A stretch of DNA of 64,000 nucleotides, from the NCBI RefSeq assembly GCF_903819435.1, contig NZ_CAIJDP010000090.1, forward strand, positions 62,001 to 126,000, read 5' to 3'. The notes beneath the pieces are model-generated. The model did not search any database and was not told the origin of the DNA. It saw only the letters and a program-made list of their open reading frames with translations. Shown in pieces: positions 26,669-35,718 of the stretch; the stretch's first letter is position 1, and every line of letters starts with the position of its first letter. A program made the translations under genes and the position numbers. This DNA comes from Flavobacterium salmonis. Its GTDB lineage: Bacteria; Bacteroidota; Bacteroidia; Flavobacteriales; Flavobacteriaceae.

Positions 26669-26989
26669 ATGGATTTAATGGGAATGATGGGAAAACTTAA
26701 AGAAACCCAACAAAAAATTGAAGATACAAAAAAACGCTTAGATACAGTTTTAATTGATGAGCAAAGTGCCGACGGATTATTAAAAGTAACATTAACAGCA
26801 AACAGAAAAGTAAAATCAATTTCTATTGATGACTCTTTACTTGAAGATAAAGAACAATTGGAAGATTATTTAATTGTAACGCTAAATAAAGCAATTGAAA
26901 AAGCAACTAGGGTAAACGAACAAGAGCTTGATGCTGTTGCTAAAATGGATATGCCAATGATTCCGGGAATGGATAATCTTTTTAAGTAA
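26669..26989 (+). CDS. ybaB: YbaB/EbfC-family nucleoid-associated protein
   Basis: 106 residues starting MDLMGMMGKLKETQQKIE, then TLIDEQSADGLLKVT-like strands with the family hallmark NRKVKSISID and a final PMIPGMDNLF. YbaB/EbfC dimers bind DNA. The gene lacks its usual dnaX-recR neighbours here. TAATTTTG at 26636-26643 gives a -7 element 25 bases before the ATG. The lipoprotein gene follows after 12 bases and is probably co-transcribed. Confidence 0.9.
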   Translation: MDLMGMMGKLKETQQKIEDTKKRLDTVLIDEQSADGLLKVTLTANRKVKSISIDDSLLEDKEQLEDYLIVTLNKAIEKATRVNEQELDAVAKMDMPMIPGMDNLFK

Positions 26990-27001
26990 TCTAAACCACA
27001 T

Positions 27002-27976
27002 ATGAAACTAACATACAAAACTCTGGCAATTACTTTTGCCAGTTTATTTTTATTTTCCTGTGTAAATGATTCATCAAACCCAAAGGATGAATCAGTTAAA
27101 GATGATTTTAATTTTTTAGCAGTAACATTTGCAGGAAAAATAAACAAAATTGGAAACAACAGTGGACAAATTACGTCTTATTCAGAATTTGAAGGACTAA
27201 CTTCTAATACAATAAATCTAAACACAGTCACTTCGAGTACTGATAAGATTTTTTTAGTCGAATATCATCCACCCTCAAATAAGATTTTTGTTTTTGATAA
27301 AAAAACAAAAAAAACGACCTCTAAATCATTAGTTTTCCCAACTGAAGTAACTGGTCCAAATCCATCAATTTCTGCACTTATATGGGATAATTCGAAAAAA
27401 ATTCTTCATGGAATAATTGTACCAAACACCTATATTACACCTGTAAATAGCATATCGTATTATGTAAAAATCAATCCAGATACTTTTGAAGTTTCATATT
27501 CAGGTTTAAGTTTCGATCAAACTGCTTCCTTTTCGACTTTTTTAAATGGAAATAAATTATATAGTTCTTATAACAATCAGGACACTTATGAAATTGACAC
27601 GGAAAACAACACGGAAAAAAAGGCATTATTCAACAATACCAATTTTTCATTTTTAAAAGCTGCTGTTTTTTCAAACAACTCAGTATACTGCATAACAAAT
27701 AAAACAGGTGTCGTAGGCAATACAATTGTAAAAATTGATTTAACAAACAATACTTCCGAAGATTTACTACCTAACGACAGTTTAGGATATACATATCTTA
27801 ACGGACCTGGATACATCGACAAAAATAATAATGAATATATATGCTGTGTACAAAAAGGATCTGAAATATTTGTTCTTTTAAAATTTAATGTTTTGTCTAA
27901 AACTTATAAATATTTCGAACTAAAATCGGATACTTCAATTGACAGTAATTTCATAATAGTAGATCAAATAAATTAA
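27002..27976 (+). CDS. Lipoprotein of unknown function, possible beta-propeller
   Basis: Lipoprotein signal with lipobox LFSC at about residue 20, followed by an Asn/Asp/Ser-rich linker. The rest alternates short strands with recurring Asn/Thr-rich turns (KIFLVEYHPPSNKIFVFDKKT, NKLYSSYNNQDTYEIDTE in pieces), suggesting a propeller of about six blades. No catalytic residues seen. The last five codons lie inside a perfect inverted repeat that serves as terminator. Confidence 0.7.
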   Translation: MKLTYKTLAITFASLFLFSCVNDSSNPKDESVKDDFNFLAVTFAGKINKIGNNSGQITSYSEFEGLTSNTINLNTVTSSTDKIFLVEYHPPSNKIFVFDKKTKKTTSKSLVFPTEVTGPNPSISALIWDNSKKILHGIIVPNTYITPVNSISYYVKINPDTFEVSYSGLSFDQTASFSTFLNGNKLYSSYNNQDTYEIDTENNTEKKALFNNTNFSFLKAAVFSNNSVYCITNKTGVVGNTIVKIDLTNNTSEDLLPNDSLGYTYLNGPGYIDKNNNEYICCVQKGSEIFVLLKFNVLSKTYKYFELKSDTSIDSNFIIVDQIN

Positions 27977-28017
27977 AAAAGGCAGGTAAATCCTGCCTTT
28001 TTTAATTTATTTGATCT
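27961..28017. terminator. 26-bp perfect inverted repeat, bidirectional terminator overlapping a CDS end
   Basis: Arms 27961-27986 and 27992-28017 are perfectly complementary around TAAAT, with GGCAGG/CCTGCC at the tip and A6/T6 in the middle. The left arm includes the last codons and the TAA of the lipoprotein gene. It also serves the convergent gene ending at 28023. Confidence 0.9.
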
Positions 28018-28022
28018 TAACT

Positions 28023-29042
28023 TTAAAACTTCTGAAGCGTCTCAATAACATAGGTATGCATTACTTCTTTATAATCCAAATGTGTTACAATTCTAAGTTT
28101 ATTGTGCCCCATAGAACTAATAAGAATATTTTTCTGTTTTAATTTCTCTATTAAAAGTTTATCACTATACCCTTCTGCCAGAGAAAAAATTAAAATATTA
28201 GTTTCTACAGGTTCGATTGCCGCAATCCATGACTTAGTCCTTAAAACTGCTGCTATTTCCTTTGCTCTGCGGTGATCTTCGGCTAGTCTTTCAATATTAT
28301 GTGCCAACGCATACAATCCTGCTGCAGCTAAATAACCAACCTGACGCATCCCACCTCCCAGTATCTTCCTGATTCTTAACGCCCTGTGAATATCTGCTTT
28401 GGTCCCCAACAGTATTGACCCTATCGGAGCCCCTAATCCTTTTGATAAACAAACTGAAATAGTATCGAAAATAGCTCCAAATTCTTTGGGATTCTGCCTT
28501 TTTGCAACCAATGCATTCCAAATTCTGGCTCCATCCAGATGGAACTTCAAATTATTGGCATCGCAGACTTTTTTTATTTCCCATAAATCTTCCAGTTCAT
28601 AACAGGCACCACCTCCTTTATTTGTAGTATTTTCTACACAAACTAAACTCGTTAACGGACTGTGATAAAACTCCGGATCATTAATTGCAGCAGCAACTTT
28701 TGCCGCATTTATCATTCCTCTGTCTCCATCTAATAAACAGCATGAAACTCCGCTATTAAAAGAAACTCCACCGCCTTCATAATGATAAACATGAGCATAC
28801 TTGTCGGCGATTAATTGTTCTCCGGGTTGTGTGTGGAGTTTAATTGCGGCTTGATTCGCCATAGTTCCTGACGGAAAAAAAAGCCCAGCTTCCATACCAA
28901 AAAATTCAGCTACCCTGGTCTCTAATTCGATAACCGTCGGATCTTGTCTATATACATCATCGCCAACATGAGCGTTGAACATATACTGCAGCATTTCGTA
29001 GCTAGGCTTGGTAATAGTATCGCTGATTAAATTTATTTCCAT
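28023..29042 (-). CDS. ltaE: Low-specificity L-threonine aldolase family protein
   Basis: PLP fold-type I enzyme, 339 residues. LISDTITKPSYEM at the start, GDDVYRQDPTV, FFPSGTMANQ, HLDGARIWNA (cofactor Asp) and CLSKGLGAPIGS with the PLP Lys near 205. It splits L-threonine or allo-threonine to glycine and acetaldehyde in the cytosol. TAATTTTG on the minus strand (29081-29074) is a -7 candidate 31 bases upstream. Confidence 0.92.
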   Translation of the reverse strand: MEINLISDTITKPSYEMLQYMFNAHVGDDVYRQDPTVIELETRVAEFFGMEAGLFFPSGTMANQAAIKLHTQPGEQLIADKYAHVYHYEGGGVSFNSGVSCCLLDGDRGMINAAKVAAAINDPEFYHSPLTSLVCVENTTNKGGGACYELEDLWEIKKVCDANNLKFHLDGARIWNALVAKRQNPKEFGAIFDTISVCLSKGLGAPIGSILLGTKADIHRALRIRKILGGGMRQVGYLAAAGLYALAHNIERLAEDHRRAKEIAAVLRTKSWIAAIEPVETNILIFSLAEGYSDKLLIEKLKQKNILISSMGHNKLRIVTHLDYKEVMHTYVIETLQKF

Positions 29043-29193
29043 ATTCTAAAAACTATATCTTATTTTTGTAGTGCAAAATTACGTATAACTGATAGTTATT
29101 AACAGCGAGTTTTAATAAATTTTAACTTGCGGTTTATTACTCAACCAAATTAACGTAATATTTGTAAAAAAAATATAAAACTACTATTAATTT

Positions 29194-30292
29194 ATGACAA
29201 CAGCCGAACAAGTAAAAGGTATTGTGGAGCGCCTAGGTGCGTTGAGGAGGTATCTTTGACGTTGATGCCAAGCTAATCGAAATTGCAAACGAAGAAGAAA
29301 AAACTTTTGCTCCTGATTTTTGGAACAAACCAAAAGAAGCAGAAATCATTGTAAAAAATCTTCGAAACAAAAAAAAATGGATCGAAGATTACAATAAAGC
29401 TGTCGAACTTACAGATGAACTTCAGCTTGCTTATGATTTTTATAAAGAAGGAGAACTTTCTGTAGAAGAATTGGATGAAAATTACAATACAACGCAGCTG
29501 CACATTGAAAACATCGAATTTAAAAACATGCTTTCTGACGAAGGCGACAGCCTTAGCGCTGTAGTTCAGATTACTGCCGGTGCCGGTGGAACAGAAAGTT
29601 GTGACTGGGCTGGAATGCTGATGCGTATGTACATGATGTGGGGAGAAAGTTATGGCTATAAAATAAAGGAACTTAACTTTCAGGAAGGTGATGTTGCCGG
29701 AATAAAAACCGTAACTTTAGAATTCGAAGGTGATTATTCTTTTGGCTATCTGAAAGGTGAAAATGGTGTACACCGTCTGGTTAGAATTTCACCTTTTGAC
29801 AGTAATGCCAAACGACATACATCATTTGTATCTGTTTATGTCTATCCTCTTGTCGATGACAGTATTGAAATTGATATTAATCCTGCGGATATTGAGATTA
29901 CAACTTCTCGTTCCAGCGGTGCCGGAGGACAAAATGTAAACAAAGTTGAAACGAAAGTCCAATTGGTACACAAACCAACCGGAATTCAAATTCAGTGTTC
30001 AGAAACACGCTCCCAGCAGGATAACAGACAGCGTGCCATGCAGATGCTTCGTTCTCAATTGTATGAAATTGAATTAAAGAAACAACAAGCACAGCGTGCC
30101 GATATTGAAGCCGGAAAGATGAAAATCGAATGGGGCTCGCAAATACGTAATTATGTAATGCAGCCTTATAAATTGGTAAAAGATGTTCGTACCGGTTATG
30201 AAACCAGTGATGTTGATGGCGTGATGAACGGAAACATAGATCCGTTTTTAAAAGCGTTTTTAATGATGATGGGACAAAAAGAAGAGGAATAA
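29194..30292 (+). CDS. prfB: Peptide chain release factor 2 with programmed +1 frameshift
   Basis: Codons from ATG 29194 lead through an AGGAGG Shine-Dalgarno-like sequence (29245-29250) and TAT CTT to TGA at 29257-29259. Skipping T29257 continues in frame from GAC 29258 to the stop at 30290-30292. This is the classic autoregulatory slip site CUU-UGA-C. The product has the UGA-recognition SPF (RISPFDSNAKRH) and the catalytic GGQ (SSGAGGQNVNK). It terminates translation at UGA/UAA. The join is 29194-29256 plus 29258-30292. Confidence 0.95.
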
Positions 30293-30313
30293 ATTTAATC
30301 CATTTAAAACTTC

Positions 30314-30375
30314 ACCGTTAAGGCATTAAGATTCTAAGCATTGTTTGGCTTTATTTTTCTTAATACCTTAACGGT
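30314..30375. repeat. Inverted repeat after prfB, possible terminator
   Basis: Arms 30314-30331 and 30358-30375 match at 17 of 18 positions (ACCGTTAAGG / CCTTAACGGT at the outer ends). There is no clear U tract. It resembles other dispersed Flavobacterium hairpins. Confidence 0.5.
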
Positions 30376-30413
30376 TAAATTTCAAAAAATAATTTCATTT
30401 AAAGTATACTATT

Positions 30414-30857
30414 ATGATTAAATGGGCAGACGTAATTCATTTTACAAATAAAGGAAATCCAACTCCGGATAAAAGAGTTGAAAAAACAGGAGAAGAATGG
30501 AAGCAGCTTTTAACTCCTGAAGAGTATCAGGTAACACGTTTAAAAGGCACTGAAAGATCTTTCAGTTCTGAACTTTGCAGTCTGTTTGATCCGGGAATAT
30601 ATGAATGTAAATGTTGTGGTACTTTGCTTTTTGACGCATCTGAAAAATTTGAATCCGGAACCGGCTGGCCTTCTTTTACGCAACCAATCAAAGAAAATGC
30701 TATTGGCTATCATGCCGACAAATCATACGGAATGATTCGTGTTGAAGTAGTCTGCAATACCTGCGATGCACATTTAGGGCATGTTTTCCCTGATGGACCT
30801 GAACCAAGCGGTCTAAGATATTGCATAAATGCTGTTTCACTTTCTAAAGTAAAATAA
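30414..30857 (+). CDS. msrB: Peptide-methionine (R)-S-oxide reductase
   Basis: 147 residues with two zinc-binding pairs (ECKCCGTLL and VCNTCDAHLGH), the substrate motif SGTGWPSF, HADKSYGMIRVEV and the catalytic Cys in RYCINAVSL near residue 140. It repairs the R form of methionine sulfoxide in the cytosol, with no signal peptide. Downstream of prfB by 121 bases with a hairpin between, so probably independent. Confidence 0.95.
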   Translation: MIKWADVIHFTNKGNPTPDKRVEKTGEEWKQLLTPEEYQVTRLKGTERSFSSELCSLFDPGIYECKCCGTLLFDASEKFESGTGWPSFTQPIKENAIGYHADKSYGMIRVEVVCNTCDAHLGHVFPDGPEPSGLRYCINAVSLSKVK

Positions 30858-31185
30858 TGAAAAACACCAAAGGAATTCCTTTTAAAAATGAATTGCTTTT
30901 TTTTATTCTTCCATGCTTAACAAAAAAATTGTAAGTTACTGCTTATCAATAACAAAATCACTCATTTTTACTTAGTAAAAATACTGAAGTAAAGTCTGTT
31001 ATAGTTTATATCCTCCAACAAACACGATAAGCAAAATTAAAAAATCATTAGAAAATAACTTAATAAATGTTAAAATTTCAATATATACTCATAATTTTAA
31101 ACAAACTAAAAAAAAATATTAGGTAATTAAAATCTAATTGGTTTTATTTGGCAAAAAATAACCTATTAAGCAATTAATTCATTAG
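30858..31185. other. 328-base intergenic region
   Basis: Very AT-rich. It holds a 14-base perfect palindrome AAAGGAATTCCTTT (30869-30882) just after msrB, possibly a weak terminator. No perfect TANNTTTG was found close to lpxD, and no convincing gene. Confidence 0.5.
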
Positions 31186-32184
31186 ATGAAATCCTATTCA
31201 ATTCAAGAAATTAACGAAGTCATAAAAGGCGTAATTTATGGCACTACATCTCAGTGTATTACAGCTACAGAGCAATTAGATAAAGCTACCTCTAGTGATA
31301 TCTCATTTATAGGGAATAAAAAATACGAAAAATTATGGGAAGGTTCGAAAGCTTCCATTGCAGTTGTTAATGAAGACATCTCTATTGAACCTGGAGAAAA
31401 TCGTGCTTTTATTAAAGTTAAAAATGCTGATTTGGCGATGTCACAGATTTTAGCTCTTTTTGCTCCGCCTACACCGGTATTTCACAATAATATTCATAAA
31501 ACAGCAATTATCGATGAAACAGCTATTGTTGGCGAAGGTGCAAGAATTGGCGCTGGCTGCTATATTGGCCCAAAAGTAGAAATTGGAGCAAATGTTACAA
31601 TCTATCCAAATGTTACAATTTTAGACGAATGTACTATTGGTAAAGACACAATTATATGGTCCGGAGCAGTTGTTCGTGAACGTTGTCATATTGGTAACGA
31701 TTGTATTATTCATCCAAATGCAACAATTGGAGCAGATGGTTTTGGTTTCCGCCCTTGCAGTGAAAAAGGTTTGGTGAAAATTCCACAAATCGGAAATGTA
31801 ATTATTGGAAACGGAGTTGAAATTGGAGCTAATTCATGTGTAGATCGCGGAAAATTCAGTTCTACTGTTCTTGGTGATGGCTGCAAAATTGATAATTTAG
31901 TTCAGATTGGACATAATAGCAAATTAGGTAAATTTTGTATAATGGCCGGAAATAGTGGTTTAGCCGGTTCTGTAACTTTAGGAAATGGCGTTATTATTGG
32001 CGGAAGCGCTTCTATAAAAGATCATACTACAATTGGCGACGGAGCTATTGTTGGTGCGGGTTCAGGTGTAACGGGAGATATTCCGGCAGGCAAAACAATG
32101 CTTGGATATCCTGCTGTTGAAGCACGTGATGCCTTGAAACAATGGGCTATTTTAAAACGATTGGTTTGTGATTCTAAAAAATAA
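31186..32184 (+). CDS. lpxD: UDP-3-O-acylglucosamine N-acyltransferase
   Basis: Residues 1-95 are the LpxD-specific uridine-binding domain. From 100 onward come left-handed beta-helix hexapeptide repeats (IGAGCYIGPKVEIGANV), the catalytic His region NLVQIGHNSKLG near 240, and a C-terminal helix. It adds the second acyl chain to UDP-GlcN in lipid A synthesis. It stands alone rather than in an lpxD-lpxC-lpxA operon, so it may be a second copy. Confidence 0.88.
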   Translation: MKSYSIQEINEVIKGVIYGTTSQCITATEQLDKATSSDISFIGNKKYEKLWEGSKASIAVVNEDISIEPGENRAFIKVKNADLAMSQILALFAPPTPVFHNNIHKTAIIDETAIVGEGARIGAGCYIGPKVEIGANVTIYPNVTILDECTIGKDTIIWSGAVVRERCHIGNDCIIHPNATIGADGFGFRPCSEKGLVKIPQIGNVIIGNGVEIGANSCVDRGKFSSTVLGDGCKIDNLVQIGHNSKLGKFCIMAGNSGLAGSVTLGNGVIIGGSASIKDHTTIGDGAIVGAGSGVTGDIPAGKTMLGYPAVEARDALKQWAILKRLVCDSKK

Positions 32185-32205
32185 TCTAAACATATTTAAA
32201 TATTC

Positions 32206-32236
32206 AAAAAACAGAAGTTTCGCTTCTGTTTTTTTG
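32206..32236 (+). terminator. Rho-independent terminator after lpxD
   Basis: AACAGAAG / CTTCTGTT arms around TTTCG with a seven-base T tract, 24 bases past the stop. The following 160 bases to 32400 show no further signal. Confidence 0.9.
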
Positions 32237-32399
32237 TTTTATAACTGTTCAGAATATTCTATTTCCCTCCTGAAATCATTTATTTTTTTTAATATTTAGG
32301 ACACTCTTTTCATTCCTTCTTCAGGAAATATTTTATTATGTAGGTTTCAATTGATTTTGTAAATTAGCCAACACTATTTTGTAAAAACATCAATTTCTT

Positions 32400-34028
32400 A
32401 TGGATTTAAACTTCAATAAAAACGAAGATCACAATAAACTATTACTTTCCGAATTGAAACAAAAATTTGCCAAAATAAAATTGGGCGGAGGCGAAAAACG
32501 CATTCAAAAATTACACGCTGAAGGTAAAATGACTGCTCGTGAACGAATTGATTATTTGTTGGATGAAAATTCTAAAAGCATAGAAATTGGAGGTTTCGTT
32601 GGAGAAGGAATGTATGCAGAACATGGCGGATGTCCTTCCGGGGGAGTAGTAATCAAAATAGGATATATTCGAGGAAAACAGTGTATCGTTGTCGCTAATG
32701 ATGCTACTGTCAAAGCAGGTGCCTGGTTCCCAATTACAGGAAAGAAAAATTTACGTGCGCAGGAAATTGCCATGGAAAACAGATTGCCCATTATTTATTT
32801 GGTAGATAGTGCCGGTGTGTATTTACCGCTTCAGGATGAGATTTTCCCGGATAAAGAACATTTCGGACGAATCTTTAGAAACAATGCCCAAATGAGCAGC
32901 ATGGGAATTACTCAAATTGCTGCTGTGATGGGAAGCTGTGTTGCCGGGGGAGCTTATCTTCCAATTATGAGCGATGAAGCTTTAATCGTGGACAAAACAG
33001 GAAGTATTTTCCTTGCCGGAAGTTATTTGGTTAAAGCTGCAATTGGAGAAACAATTGATAACGAAACATTAGGAGGCGCCACAACACATTGCGAAATCTC
33101 TGGCGTAACCGATTATAAAGCAAAAGATGATAAAGACGCTTTAGATAAAATAAAAAACATTGTAGATAAAATTGGCGATTATGATAAAGCCGGATACAGT
33201 CGAATCAAAGCTGAAAAACCTGCTCTGGAACCTAAGGATATCTACGGAATCCTGCCAAAAGCCAGAAACGAACAATATGACATGATGGAAATCATCAATC
33301 GATTGGTTGACAATTCTGAATTTGAAGCTTATAAAGATGGTTACGGACAAACAATAATAACAGGATATGCCCGAATTGATGGCTGGGCTGTTGGAATTGT
33401 AGCGAACCAGAGAAAAGTAGTCAAAACCAAAAAAGGCGAAATGCAGTTTGGCGGTGTAATTTACTCAGACAGCGCTGACAAAGCCACCCGTTTTATTGCG
33501 AATTGTAATCAAAAGAAAATTCCATTGGTATTTTTGCAAGATGTTACGGGTTTTATGGTTGGTTCAAAATCTGAACATGGCGGAATCATAAAAGATGGAG
33601 CCAAAATGGTCAATGCCGTTAGTAATTCGGTTGTACCCAAATTTACTGTTATTGTAGGTAATTCATACGGAGCAGGAAATTATGCCATGTGCGGAAAAGC
33701 CTATGACCCAAGATTAATTTTTGCATGGCCAAGTGCAGAACTTGCAGTTATGGGAGGAACTCAGGCCGCAAAAGTTCTGGCACAAATTGAAGCTTCTTCG
33801 CTTAAAGCAAAAGGAGAAATCATAGACGAGGCGAAAGAAGCTGAATTATTCAACAAAATAAAAGCACGTTACGATGAGCAGACTTCTCCATATTATGCCG
33901 CTTCAAGATTATGGACAGATGCTATTATTGATCCTCTTGATACACGTACATGGATTTCTATAGGAATCGAAGCTGCCAACCACGCTCCTATTCAAAAACC
34001 ATTCAATATGGGTGTTATTCAGGTCTGA
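32400..34028 (+). CDS. Acyl-CoA carboxylase beta subunit (methylcrotonyl-CoA carboxylase-like)
   Basis: Carboxyltransferase subunit, 542 residues, crotonase fold in two halves: HAEGKMTARERIDYLLD at the start, LVDSAGVYLPLQDEIFPDKE, GSCVAGGAYLP, FLQDVTGFMVGS, GNSYGAGNYAMCGRAY-type GNSYGAGNYAMCGKAY and VMGGTQAAKVL. The FPDKEHFGRIFRNNA segment matches MccB rather than PccB. It transfers CO2 from carboxybiotin to an acyl-CoA, probably in leucine breakdown. No biotin-carboxylase gene is adjacent, so the alpha subunit must lie elsewhere. Confidence 0.9.
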   Translation: MDLNFNKNEDHNKLLLSELKQKFAKIKLGGGEKRIQKLHAEGKMTARERIDYLLDENSKSIEIGGFVGEGMYAEHGGCPSGGVVIKIGYIRGKQCIVVANDATVKAGAWFPITGKKNLRAQEIAMENRLPIIYLVDSAGVYLPLQDEIFPDKEHFGRIFRNNAQMSSMGITQIAAVMGSCVAGGAYLPIMSDEALIVDKTGSIFLAGSYLVKAAIGETIDNETLGGATTHCEISGVTDYKAKDDKDALDKIKNIVDKIGDYDKAGYSRIKAEKPALEPKDIYGILPKARNEQYDMMEIINRLVDNSEFEAYKDGYGQTIITGYARIDGWAVGIVANQRKVVKTKKGEMQFGGVIYSDSADKATRFIANCNQKKIPLVFLQDVTGFMVGSKSEHGGIIKDGAKMVNAVSNSVVPKFTVIVGNSYGAGNYAMCGKAYDPRLIFAWPSAELAVMGGTQAAKVLAQIEASSLKAKGEIIDEAKEAELFNKIKARYDEQTSPYYAASRLWTDAIIDPLDTRTWISIGIEAANHAPIQKPFNMGVIQV

Positions 34029-34146
34029 TTTCAAGAATTCTCAGAATGCGTTAAATAAATCGTAAAAAACTTATTTTCAGCTACTTAAAACAAATACATC
34101 ACTAAAAATTAGTAACTTAGTATATAATTTTTAATCACGTAGCATC

Positions 34147-34569
34147 ATGGAAAATGTAAAAAGTTTGAATAAATGGGCAAATTCGCACACTTATTTACCA
34201 GTAGATTTAATACGTATTGTTTTGGGTGTTTTTTTGTTTATGAAAGGAATTTCGTTTGTAACCAATGCTCAATATTTACATGATTTAATTTCTCCTATTG
34301 ATCAATATGGAGGCGGCATGTTTCTTTTACATTACATCGCTCCAGCCCACATGATTGGAGGAATAATGATTGTTTTTGGGCTACTCACCCGCTGGGCAAT
34401 TGCCGCTCAATTACCCATATTATTTGGTGCCGTCCTTGTAAATTTTATGGGACGTATGCACTCTGAAAGTTTAATTTTGGCAATAGTTGTATTATTACTT
34501 TGTATTTTCTTCCTATTCTATGGCGGAGGAAAACATTCAGCAGATTATTACTTCAAAATGCAGCAATAA
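34147..34569 (+). CDS. DoxX-family membrane protein
   Basis: 140 residues, four membrane helices: around 20-40, 60-80, 85-105 and 110-128. The first loop region LIRIVLGVFLFMKGISF and GGIMIVFGLLTRWA match DoxX/YphA-type proteins. Biochemical role unclear; some members work with thiosulfate:quinone reductases or in redox stress. A hairpin terminator follows. Confidence 0.8.
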   Translation: MENVKSLNKWANSHTYLPVDLIRIVLGVFLFMKGISFVTNAQYLHDLISPIDQYGGGMFLLHYIAPAHMIGGIMIVFGLLTRWAIAAQLPILFGAVLVNFMGRMHSESLILAIVVLLLCIFFLFYGGGKHSADYYFKMQQ

Positions 34570-34577
34570 CATACCGT

Positions 34578-34603
34578 ATCCTCAACTCATAAAAGTTGAG
34601 GAT
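34578..34603 (+). terminator. Probable terminator after the DoxX gene
   Basis: Perfect ten-base arms ATCCTCAACT / AGTTGAGGAT around CATAAA, followed by AACTTTT. Confidence 0.7.
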
Positions 34604-34669
34604 AACTTTTAAGAAGTAATTAGCAATTTAAATTTCATTAATTGTGTTTTATGAATTAAATTCGCCACC

Positions 34670-35017
34670 ATGAATTGGATTCGTAAGGCCGTCATTTTTG
34701 TTTCCCTTCTAATTATGGGATTTTTTGCTACTCAGGCAAACCAAATTGCTGTGCAAAAAATCAAAAGTCAAAAAACGGACACCAATTTCTCTAAAGATTA
34801 TACAGATTCCTTAGCCTTTATACAGCCACAGTCAAATTATCAATTTGCTGCAAATATCAAAACAGACTATCCTGCTATAATCAAGTGGTTTGATACTTTG
34901 TTAGTTGCTGTACCAGATCATCAGGCAATTAAATCAGCTTCAAACTTTTCAAATCAATTTTTCACTCAGAGCAAAAAGGTTTTACTGATGCTCTACCCCT
35001 TCCATTTTTTCTGGTAG
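34670..35017 (+). CDS. Small exported hypothetical protein
   Basis: 115 residues. The N-terminal hydrophobic stretch VIFVSLLIMGFFATQANQ is a signal peptide or anchor. The mature part is polar and ends in an aromatic-rich YPFHFFW. No family recognised. Confidence 0.6.
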   Translation: MNWIRKAVIFVSLLIMGFFATQANQIAVQKIKSQKTDTNFSKDYTDSLAFIQPQSNYQFAANIKTDYPAIIKWFDTLLVAVPDHQAIKSASNFSNQFFTQSKKVLLMLYPFHFFW

Positions 35018-35122
35018 TTAAATACATGAATTTCAATCCGAAGAATTCATTCTTCTAAAAAAACAATAAACAGCTACTTATAAACTGTTTATAATTCATT
35101 TATTTACCTAATTCAAAAAGAC

Positions 35123-35599
35123 ATGGAAACAAGTGTAACCATAATTGGCATTGTGATTGCGATCATAGTAGCCATTCCAATCTATTTTTCAGCACGATCG
35201 AACGCTGCAAACAAATCAAAAATTCTAAATATTAAAAAGAAGTTCAATCCAACACATCCACAGGATTTTGATTTAACTGAATCTCAAAACAATAAAACAC
35301 TTACAATAGATCAAAAACATAGAAAATTCATTCTAATGAATTTCAATCCAAATCAACAGGAATCAACCTTTTTGGATTTAAAGAGTGTTTCTTCCTGTAA
35401 ATTGGTTTTGACCACCGATGGAAATTCAGATACGATACTTAAAATTGATTTTGAATTTCAGGAAAAGGAAACTTCTAAAAAAATTACAATACCATTCTAT
35501 GATTTTGATGATGATCGCATCAAACAGATAAGCGCTTACCAGGATCATATTTTTGCAAAAAAATGGCTTAAAACCATTCAAGATTCTATTTCACGTTAG
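35123..35599 (+). CDS. Single-span membrane protein, unknown function
   Basis: 158 residues. TM helix at 6-24 (ITIIGIVIAIIVAIPIYFSA-like), a short basic stretch, then a cytoplasmic beta-rich domain (HRKFILMNFNPNQQESTFLDL; CKLVLTTDGNS; KKITIPFYDFDDD) with a pleckstrin-like look. The C-terminal helix is HIFAKKWLKTIQDS. No family recognised. Followed by a terminator. Confidence 0.65.
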   Translation: METSVTIIGIVIAIIVAIPIYFSARSNAANKSKILNIKKKFNPTHPQDFDLTESQNNKTLTIDQKHRKFILMNFNPNQQESTFLDLKSVSSCKLVLTTDGNSDTILKIDFEFQEKETSKKITIPFYDFDDDRIKQISAYQDHIFAKKWLKTIQDSISR

Positions 35600-35613
35600 T
35601 TATTTAATTCAGA

Positions 35614-35640
35614 AAAGAGGCTCATTATGAGTCTCTTTTT
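35614..35640 (+). terminator. Rho-independent terminator
   Basis: AAAGAG-G-CTCA / TGAG-T-CTCTTT with a TTA loop and a T tract, 14 bases past the stop at 35599. Confidence 0.8.
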
Positions 35641-35653
35641 ATTTAAGGTCTAT

Positions 35654-35697
35654 ATGATATTTATCATTTTAATTTTTCAAATGACGAAGTAATTTTG
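35654..35697 (+). promoter_or_regulatory. FNR-type activated promoter of hemN
   Basis: ATGA-TATTTA-TCAT (35654-35667), 22 bases, then TAATTTTG (35690-35697), 21 bases before the ATG. The box centre would fall close to -41.5, the usual activating position for FNR/CRP. No -33 TTG is needed or seen. Confidence 0.75.
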
Positions 35698-35718
35698 GTA
35701 TTCTAAAAATGCTTTGCT

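Noticed and set aside
30857..30934. 25-codon frame overlapping the msrB stop as TAATG
   Set aside because: The peptide (MKNTKGIPFKNELLFF...) has no regular pattern, no promoter or terminator of its own, and lies over a palindrome. A chance overlap is more likely.
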